Shown here in pieces: positions 57,001 through 64,000 of a stretch of 64,000 nucleotides of DNA. A program made the translations under genes and the position numbers. Numbering within the stretch: the stretch's first letter is position 1; every line of letters begins with the position of its first letter. The notes beneath the pieces were generated by a model, which was not told the DNA's origin, did no database searches, and saw only the letters and a program-made list of their open reading frames with translations. The DNA comes from Beta vulgaris subsp. vulgaris (lineage: Eukaryota; Streptophyta; Magnoliopsida; Caryophyllales; Amaranthaceae): positions 30,252,070 to 30,316,069 of the forward strand of contig NC_079202.1 in assembly GCF_026745355.1 (NCBI RefSeq). Reading direction: 5' to 3'.

Positions 57001-59016
57001 GTAAGAAATCCTCCCTCCACTGCCTTGCAGGCTTGCAGTATCATATTCTAAAGAACCTGAGCATTCCAACTAGCAAACTAAACTAACAGAAAACAATATA
57101 GACTAATTCTATCATCTCAGCTTATTAGTAATGGATCACAACTTAAACCAAATATTCTAGGAGAAGTGCTCAAACAGAGTTTTAATTGCATTTTCATGTA
57201 CTACATATCCATGGTCTAATTATCTTGTCTTTAATTTCCACCACAGTCTGCACATGTATCCGTTTTTCACAACTTATTACCAACTAAAAACCAATTTATA
57301 CTGGAATCATGATCTAAAAGAAACTGAAAGAAAGTTTTAAAATTCCAATCAACGTACTGCATTGCACATACTCTCCCAATTACTGGGAAGCTAAAACTAC
57401 AACAAGCAGATAATCCCAGCATTTTAATCTTTCTCAGATTTTAGCCCCAGGTTTTAGTTTGAACTCACAGTAGCAGTGCACTGATACAGTCACTGTGGAC
57501 ATGCTAAAAAATCTTTATGATCATCATTGTTCCACAGCTAATTCTGTCATATGAATGATGGTAACTTATGCCATCTTTTCTCTACAATGATGCTATGAAC
57601 ATATAATGAAGACAAGTAGAGTAGTTCCTAATATCATTTCGAGAAAAGTTCAGATCAGATCCCTGCATCTTCCTTTCTTTGTCCTGATCCTTCCTAAAAC
57701 TTTCCTACAACTATACGTATACATCCAACACCATGATAGTTTTAGCCTGAAGCATGGGAAACAGGAACAGAGGATATATCTGCCGAAACCCTCTATAATC
57801 GAGTAAACTTCATTCATTTGTGTTTGGGCAGTCCACACATAAGCTTCCTATCTCTCACATACCGCCTTTTCCATACCCCGTGTGATGTAGGATCCTCCAC
57901 TAGATATATCTCTCTTTCAATCGAGTTTCTAACACTTACTTCCAGTCTTCCACACCATCTACCAAATTGCCGACATTCCTTAAGAAAGATCATTATAATG
58001 TTTGCCCAAACCAAACATGATATCTATTTGAGCCAGCGAGTATGAATTTTGTAATAATCAAACCACCACGAAGTCCACGCATACAAGCTGAATTTCAATC
58101 ACCAAGTATTCAATGGTCAAAACTCAAATGGTTGCATCCTAATCAGTAATCATCACAAGTCACAACCACATTGATCAGACTTAGTACTTCTATATGTTTT
58201 CATTTTTATATCAAACACAAATGACAGTCCGGAATCTGGATGATCCTACCAGGGCTACTAATAGGACTCAAATTTGTTCTTCCGGTATCATAGTCTAAGA
58301 TTCCGGTTCTATGTTATTCACTTTCAGGATAACATCAGATATACACTCGAAAAGCAAAGCATACATAAGTAAAATCTTAGGCCTAAAACTGATAAACAAA
58401 CTAAGTTCAACTCTACCAACTGAGAAAACACACCAAATACATCACAATAACTCAACCCATAATAAAACAGATTGGACTACCAAACAATCGAACCAAAATT
58501 AGTTGGTCTACAAAAAGACGGTCTTATCTAACTATCAAAAAGTAGTGTAAGCAAAAAAGCGATCCATTAAGATAAATAGTGAGACAGTCTCATTTGCGAA
58601 AACTATATACTCACCTGAGTAAGTTTGGCATTGATCAAACCCTCAGAATAAGCACCTTCAGCAGGGGACCTATTCTCAATAGCAAAAACAACATCCTTAT
58701 ACCACAGTAACAAAATGCTCTCTCCATCTTGTATGATCACTCGTCTCTCTCCTCTAGGCAACGCTGACAAAGGCACAACAGGCACCCAGTTCTTCCCTCC
58801 ACCATCCGACGCTGGAGATTCTTCGGCCAACGAGACTTCTGCCGCCTTGCATCCTATAGTTCTCCTAAAACTGATCAAATTCCGGGTGGAAATGGAAAAT
58901 TTGGAAGTGGGAAATTGAGTATGTACGTTGGGGGAGGGCTTGGGAAGAGATCGTTTAGAGGAGAGAGAGAGGAGAGTGGAGATGGATTTGAGGGGTGTAG
59001 TAGTGGTGGCAGCCAT
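54055..59016 (-). CDS. PSB33: PSB33-type thylakoid protein (Rieske-like fold plus LHC-like helix), three exons
   Basis: Exons: 59016-58615 (134 codons), 55170-54910 (87) and 54243-54055 (62 plus stop), all in phase 0, with gtgag/ccag, gtaaac/ccag borders; total 283 residues. The first ~55 residues are Ser/Thr/Pro-rich with few acids, a chloroplast transit peptide. Next is a Rieske-like fold (WVPVVPLSALPRGERR, CIVCPTTDSTFDLRTGE). Exon 3 has EGINGKAAVIGFLLLLDFELLTG, a single membrane helix like that of light-harvesting-like proteins. The first Fe-S box lacks Cys-His and the second lacks the final His, so no 2Fe-2S cluster is expected, as known for Arabidopsis PSB33 (At1g71500, also LIL8), which supports photosystem II. 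Start chosen at MAATTTTP; an upstream in-frame ATG (59214) would bury the transit peptide. Confidence 0.92.
54350..54648. mobile_element. Tourist-like MITE in PSB33 intron 2
   Basis: It is bounded by TAA (54347-54349 and 54649-54651). The ends are cagtttgtttgg and ccaaacagacgg, an imperfect inverted repeat. The arms are GGAAGG/CCTTCC-rich and largely complementary, so it can fold as a long hairpin. 299 bp. Confidence 0.7.
55171..58614 (-). other. Intron 1 of PSB33 (3.4 kb)
   Basis: Long, AT-rich, with short open frames (55911-56105, 57606-58045) that match no family I know. A g11 run with one a (ggggaggggggggga) lies at 55181-55197 next to the exon 2 acceptor. No transposon ends were recognised. 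Confidence 0.6.
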
Positions 59017-59784
59017 GGAAGCTGAGAGAAAGGATGGTGAAGAAGGGAAGAAGAGGTGGGAGATGGAGAAGGGAGAGTTGGGAAGAGAGGTTGGAAAGAG
59101 AGAGCAAATACAGAACTGTCCATGGCCACAGGAAGTGGATAACAAAATTTTTACTACAAAGTACAAACTACTTCCTTTTTCTTGATGATAAGTCAAACAC
59201 TTTAATGTTGACACTTGTCAACACATAACTCTCACAAATTCAACATTAAAATTTGGAAATATTTATTTATAAAAATTAACAAAAAATAATAAAATTTTCA
59301 TTAAAATAAATTGAACAACATTTTAAATTATCATTTTTATTTTTATATATCTTACACCTTTTAAAAGTAGAGTTGGAAACACTATTCCTTTCAATAGTGT
59401 TATGAGTGACAAAAGGTTGATATTCACTATTCATTTCATTTGCATGTGCTGCTCACATGTTCTCACTCACATTTCAACGCACGCTTCCTTCACGTGATGT
59501 AATGCTTCCTTCTCCTCCTCAATCTCACAGCTTCTCAGTTGTCTCAAAATTCAATCCACTTCCAATTTCCAATTTCCAATTCCAGTAATCTCAGTTGTTC
59601 TCAAAATTCATCAATCATCATCATCATCAATTCACACAATTTGCAAATAGATATTTTAGAAATCAGAGCTGAATTTAGAAATTAGAGATTAGGTATTCAA
59701 TCATCATTAGAAATTAGAGGTTAGGAATTCAATACACAAATTTGACAAAATCAATCAATTGAATTCAGAATTCTGGAATTCAAG
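59017..59784. promoter_or_regulatory. Divergent promoter region between PSB33 and the next gene
   Basis: The region holds the PSB33 5' UTR (CT-rich on the minus strand, up to about 59170), an AT-rich centre (59230-59370) and, on the plus strand, a CT-rich leader-like part (59480-59640) of the next gene. No single TATA box is convincing for either direction. Confidence 0.45.
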
Positions 59785-60504
59785 ATGCAAAGAACACCGA
59801 AATTGCGTCGCATCGAATTCAAAGGCTCAAGCTTTACTCCAATGCGAGCTCCGTCTGAGTCTACGATGCTTAGTAATGGATTTCGGATGTGGCTCAATTC
59901 TGGGATTTGGAGGTTGGTCGTTTGATTTAATTTGGTTCTACTAGATTTACTGGATTGTGTATTCGTGTTCTTTTGTTACTATATTTATCCATGATTTTGG
60001 TTTGGATGATTTTGGTTTGAGTGGAAAGATTGGTTTGAATTCCTGAAATTTAATTTTTGGTTGAATTCCTATGATTTGGGTTTGGGTGGGAAGATTGCTT
60101 TGAATTCCTAAGCTTGAGTTTATTTTATCCATTTAATTAAATTAACAATTAAACAGGTTAGCATGAAAGAATTAAGGAAATCGCACTTTATATTGTTGTA
60201 ATCATGATTTCCCATTGGGCTGGGGAGGTAGCACAGCAGGATTACTTCTCAACTATATAGTTCCTTTACTTGTGTTCTAACTAGCTTCCAACTAGGAAAA
60301 AAGAGGATTAGTTCCTTGTTTTGAGGGTGAGGCCATACCAGATGAGAAGTTCACAGTACAATAATTCCTATATTTTAATCAATATATTTGACATGGCTCA
60401 AATTTTGCCCTCCTCAGCCTAGGGTTTAACCTTCTTTGCTACATATTTCTCTACTATAAATACTTTTCTTGAGATCAAACTGCCTTTTGGTCTTTGTCTT
60501 CTTC

Positions 60505-61265
60505 CCCACAACTTGAAATTCCAACTAAAAGTGGTAGGTTATTAATCTGTCTTCTCTTTTTACTGGCAGCATTCCGTGGTTAAGCATTGTAATTGCTTTT
60601 AATCATGTATCATCTGATCATCAAGCACACAAACAAATAGAACTTGGCACAAATGAAGTATTGGATATTGTATATTACTGGACAAAAGATCTGATGTGTT
60701 TGCAAACTGCTAACCTTTATTAGTTCGCTTAAAAACGTGCAAGAATCAAGTACATAAATAAATGTGTGTTGCTTGGATCAAACTTTCTAATATTAAACTT
60801 CTATAGGCTGTGTTCTTTGATTTCTATCATTTTGAAGAAGGAATTAAAGTGGAGTTTTTGTTTGTATTGTGGTTATTGTTTGGTGTTTGAGGGTGTTCTT
60901 TTGTTCAGAGTAATTAGATTGGGGAATTGAATTCTATAGGTTTCATAGTAGCCTCTTGAATGCAAGTTTCTCTGCCCCCCCCCCCCAAACTTGAAATTCC
61001 ATTTGAAAGTGGTGGGTTATTGTCTTAGCTTCTCTTCAGCATTGTAATTGCTTCTAATCATTTATTATTTACTCATCAAGCATACAAATAACACAGCCAT
61101 ATCTAATGGATTTACAAAGTATAAAACTTTATTAGTTCCTTTAAAAGGCTACACGAATCAAGCACACAAATAAATGTTTGTTGGTGGGATCATACTTGCT
61201 AATATTCAACTTCTAAAAATGTTTTTTGGTGGGGTCATACTTGCTAATATTCAACTTCTAAAAAC
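60505..61265. repeat. Local duplication in the intron
   Basis: cttgaaattccaactaaaagtggtaggttatt (60520-60545) and the 300 bp after it recur, diverged, from 60989 (cttgaaattccatttgaaagtgg). Shared parts include gcattgtaattgctt..aatcat and acaaataaatgtgtg/tgtttg. catacttgctaatattcaacttctaaaaa is repeated again at 61190 and 61238. Confidence 0.7.
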
Positions 61266-61929
61266 TGTTTAAAGAAAATTTCAACATTTTTAAAAAGGAA
61301 AACAAATGTTAGGATTTTGTTTGTATTGTAGTTATTGTTTTAAATTTGAGGGTGCTCTTTTGTCCAGAGAATTTAGGTTATGGAACTGGATTATTTAGGT
61401 TTCGTAACAGCTCCTTTAATGCAACTTTTACCTCTTTTTTAAACGATTGACATGAAAATTTCTTTTGCCTGTAGGTTTTACCTTTCACTGTAGGACTTCC
61501 TTTCTTTATACACACCAGTGCAATTAATCTGAAATTAATTTGTAACTTGTAATTAATTATGGAACTGTATTACAAAAAATGCAATGAATATGAAAAATTG
61601 TTGTATATTTCAAGTTTGGGATCATATGAGTTTGGGATCTAACAAATGCATGGTAGCCTGTTGTTAGGGTCTTTGGCTTGTGCAATCATATGTGTTAGAG
61701 TCTTTTGCTTGTGCAATCATATAAGTTTGCGATCTAACAAATGCATGGTGGCCTGTTGTTTTATGATTAGTATTAGAATGTTAGTTTACATTTGGCTGCT
61801 TACAAGCTTATGATCTTGTGGATAGGTGACACTTTTGATCAGTTCTATAGTATGTTTGGTTCTTTTTTTCGCTGTAGTAGCCTCTTGGTTTCCCACATTG
61901 TAACCTTGCTGTTTTTATTGTGATTGTAG

Positions 61930-62345
61930 GTTTTCTTTTCTTCACACATACCAGTGCTGGCCAAACTGTAAAACAGGTCTGGTAATTGTTTCGCTTCATA
62001 TGCACTATTGTTTCCTTGCCAACAAGTTGTGGTTATTTGTTAAGTGTCTCCGGTTAGGCCTCTCCTTGTGAAGTGTATGTGTTGATATGGTGCTTGTGCG
62101 TTTGCCTCTTTGCTAGCCTGTTAGTTACACTTTATGTTGTAGCTTTTCCTTTCTACACACACACCAGTGCTAGCCAACCTGTAACGCAGCCCTGTTAATT
62201 GTTTCTCTTTGTATGCAATATTGTTTCCTTGCCAACAACCTACAGTGATTTGTTAAGTGTCTTTTGTTAGCCTCCTTCTTGTGAGATGTATGTGTTCGTA
62301 TGATAATTGTGTGTTTCCTTCTTGGCTTGCCTGTTAGTTAGACTT
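61930..62345. repeat. Tandem duplication of about 210 bp in the intron
   Basis: caccagtgctagccaacctgtaa, ttgtttccttgccaacaa, tttgttaagtgtct and cttgtgagatgtatgtgtt-type words occur twice, about 212 bp apart (61948-62100 and 62161-62312). A weaker third start is at 61500. Confidence 0.7.
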
Positions 62346-62692
62346 TGTGCTGTCTTTCATTCATTATTGCCTGTGGTTAGTTTTCATATACATCACTCTC
62401 ATTTATCATGTTAGACTTAAAGAGGGTATGACAAGTACTTGTGCTTGCTAATTAAGGAAAAATGCTAGATTTTGCTTTCTAAGAGGACATTAAAATTAAC
62501 TCTAACAATGTGTTTAGTCATCGAGACATGTCCGACACAAATAACTTAGCACGGAAAACTCCTCCATAAACATGTGGCTATATCCGTATACGCAGAGATT
62601 TTAGGATGTGACGCTGTGCCTTATAGGGTATGGCTATTTTCTATGCACAGTGTTTGTTGTAAATTCATTTTTTGTTTTGACAGGTTTTAAGT

Positions 62693-63683
62693 ATGTCGCT
62701 TAGCTCAATGTGCATCCCATTCCAGCCTCTGCTAAGGCAGATTACTAAGTGCCTAAGCTTCCAAGTCCCTGCCTATGGTGTTCTCGACTTAGCTAAGCAT
62801 AATGCTTGCGTAGCTATGAGCACAGAGTGTGGCCCAATTACTTACGTGTATGCTGGTGGGGAGGCTGCCAGCTTAAGTGGAATCATGTGACAAGGCTGCT
62901 GAACACGCTGTTTGTGACCTTATTAGGAAATATGGTATTCATGTTGAGGACTTCACAGCTGGAAAGAAGCGCATGTTTGATAGATGTGGTCACCTCTATA
63001 GGCTTAAGAGAGTAGAACTAGAAGGTGTTGGGAGAGGGCTTCCATCAGGGATGCCATCTGAAGTTGAATACCTAGATGCTTCCCGTTCTGTTAACCACAT
63101 CACACTTGACTACATGAGTATCTTGCCTATGGTGGTGAAGCACACACATGCTTTGGTAACTCCATTAGAAAACATATGCTTCAATGGTTCTAAGCACACT
63201 TTCTGGCTGACAATTACATTCCCCCACAATATACATGGGATGGCATGTATCTTTGGTGATGCTTTTGCTTCGTTAGATGCCGCCAAACAAAGTGTTGCAA
63301 AGAAGGCAATCACTTTTTTGATGCACAAATATAACTTCACCATTATTGACGCTAATTACAGAGCTGCAGACTATGCGTCTATTTTTTGCGCTCTTGAAAG
63401 AGAAAGCTACCTAACTACCAAAGAGCGTGTGCTTAGCATTCAAGAGCCTATACAACCTAGCCCTCTGGTTGTGGAGCAAGATTGCTTGACTCCGCGCGGG
63501 AAACAGTTCCAAATACCTACAATGGTATCGCCTCCTTTCCCACCTAAGAAGCGTAGAGCCAGGCCATCGTTCGGAAGTGTGGCGAGTTATAGCAAAAACT
63601 CTGCAGTTCCTCTTTTGTCAATTCCTTCTGAGCTTGAAATTGTTCTTAAGCGGGCCAACCAAAATGGATGCTATGTAGCTTAG
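62693..63683 (+). pseudogene. dsRNA-binding-like protein gene with a one-base frameshift
   Basis: The reading 62693-62878 (MSLSSMCIPFQPLLRQ ... GGEAASLS) and the reading from 62880 (ESCDKAAEHAVCDLIRKYGI ... to 63683) join smoothly if one g of the pair 62879-62880 is skipped. Together they give two modules of dsRBD-like pattern. The first has Tyr/Phe-rich strands followed by KAAEHAVCDLIRKYG; the second (63090-63360) has TFWLTITFPHNIHG..FASLDAAKQSVAKKAITFLM. The C-terminal part has PPKKRRARPS, a likely nuclear signal. As it stands, translation could start at ATG 62877 and give 268 residues. I do not recognise a named orthologue. The dsRNA-binding role is inferred from pattern only. It may be a live gene with a sequencing error. 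Confidence 0.6.
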
Positions 63684-64000
63684 CTATCTACGTTGCTAGG
63701 ATTAGGTTGCAATAGGTGTCTGTTCTTGCTCTTTTGTATCTAGCAAAGCAGTTCATGTTTTTTGCTGCATGCTTTGAGAGGTGTTTAGATTAATCTTTTA
63801 GGCTCTTCTATCTACACTAGCCATAGTTCCTCTCAAAAGGTTGTGTATTATCTTCAAATATGTATGGTTGCTCTTGTATGTGGCTTACATGGGGTGTAAT
63901 AGATTTTGTGCACTTTTATGTGCTTAATGAAATATTATCTATATCTCATGTTGTTTACTACATTGCTCTTTCTCTTTTCAATGCAAGTGTTCTGCATACT
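63684..64000 (+). other. 3' UTR of the dsRNA-binding-like gene
   Basis: AT-rich and T-rich with several ttgct and gtttag words. aatgaaat near 63925 could act as a poly(A) signal. The window ends here. Confidence 0.5.

Larger units (their letters stand above)
59785..62692 (+). other. Probable 5' exon and long first intron of the dsRNA-binding-like gene
   Basis: A short ORF starts at 59785 (MQRTPKLRRIEFKG). It could be part of a 5' exon, with a donor at about 59927 (tttggag/gttggt), but its phase would bring a stop soon after the acceptor at about 62683 (gttttgacag). So either the exon is untranslated or another donor is used. The intron is made up in part of local duplications (60505-61260 and 61930-62340). 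Confidence 0.4.

Noticed and set aside
59785..59944. Short ORF as coding exon 1 of the dsRNA-binding-like gene
   Set aside because: Splicing from the visible donor to the acceptor near 62683 gives a stop within two codons. Not used as coding exon.

Overview
The window is nuclear DNA of a flowering plant, most likely a eudicot. The evidence is a three-exon PSB33-type thylakoid gene, a plant laccase pseudogene, plant-type introns, and plant families of Ty3/gypsy, Ty1/copia, PIF/Harbinger, CACTA and L1 elements on an AT-rich background. I cannot name the species. About 80% is transposon sequence, and only the last ~10 kb (54.0-64.0 kb) looks genic.

Layout. (1) 1-14334: a minus-strand Ty3/gypsy element cut by the window edge. 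Its integrase, RNase H and RT lie at 1-2565, its protease and gag at 10518-12872, its tRNA-Asp PBS at 12979-12996 and its LTR at 13002-~14334. It is split by a second minus-strand gypsy element (2571-10512, target duplication catct on both sides). That inner element has gag-protease plus an ATHILA-type ORF, lacks RT/RNase H/integrase, and carries a duplicated 5' LTR. (2) 14.6-17.3 kb: a LINE reverse-transcriptase remnant, then a ~555-bp retroposed sequence with a 17-bp target duplication, itself split by a 1436-bp non-autonomous CACTA element. (3) 17.67-17.96 kb: a MITE-like (TTCAG/TTCAA)n element. (4) 19.4-20.5 kb: a laccase pseudogene cut by a probable solo LTR. (5) 22.25-37.67 kb: a three-level nest. 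Copia C (minus) is split inside its integrase by a PIF/Harbinger element (22397-34893, TSD TTA), whose Myb-like ORF is split by Copia A (23456-29520, TSD atcat). (6) 38.3-43.2 kb: a CACTA element with a decayed TNP2 transposase; only its right TIR is recognised. (7) 43684-49689: Copia B, young and nearly full length. (8) 49924-53672: a gene-less LTR element with seven units of a 135-bp tandem repeat. (9) 54055-59016: PSB33 (minus), three exons. (10) 59.4-63.7 kb: a divergent gene coding for a dsRNA-binding-like protein with a one-base frameshift.

The most interesting signal is in Copia A and Copia B. Neither has a tRNA-type primer binding site after its 5' LTR. Instead, the bases directly after the LTR are an exact reverse complement (14 nt in A, 16 nt in B) of a segment 63-85 nt upstream inside the same LTR, and gag starts only ~30 nt downstream. 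The same geometry in two elements with unrelated LTR sequences suggests a self-complementary, possibly self-primed, start of reverse transcription, or a conserved leader hairpin. Copia C in the same window has an ordinary initiator-Met PBS. A second recurring theme is a block of short GC-rich palindromic repeats just upstream of the TATA region in four unrelated LTR families.
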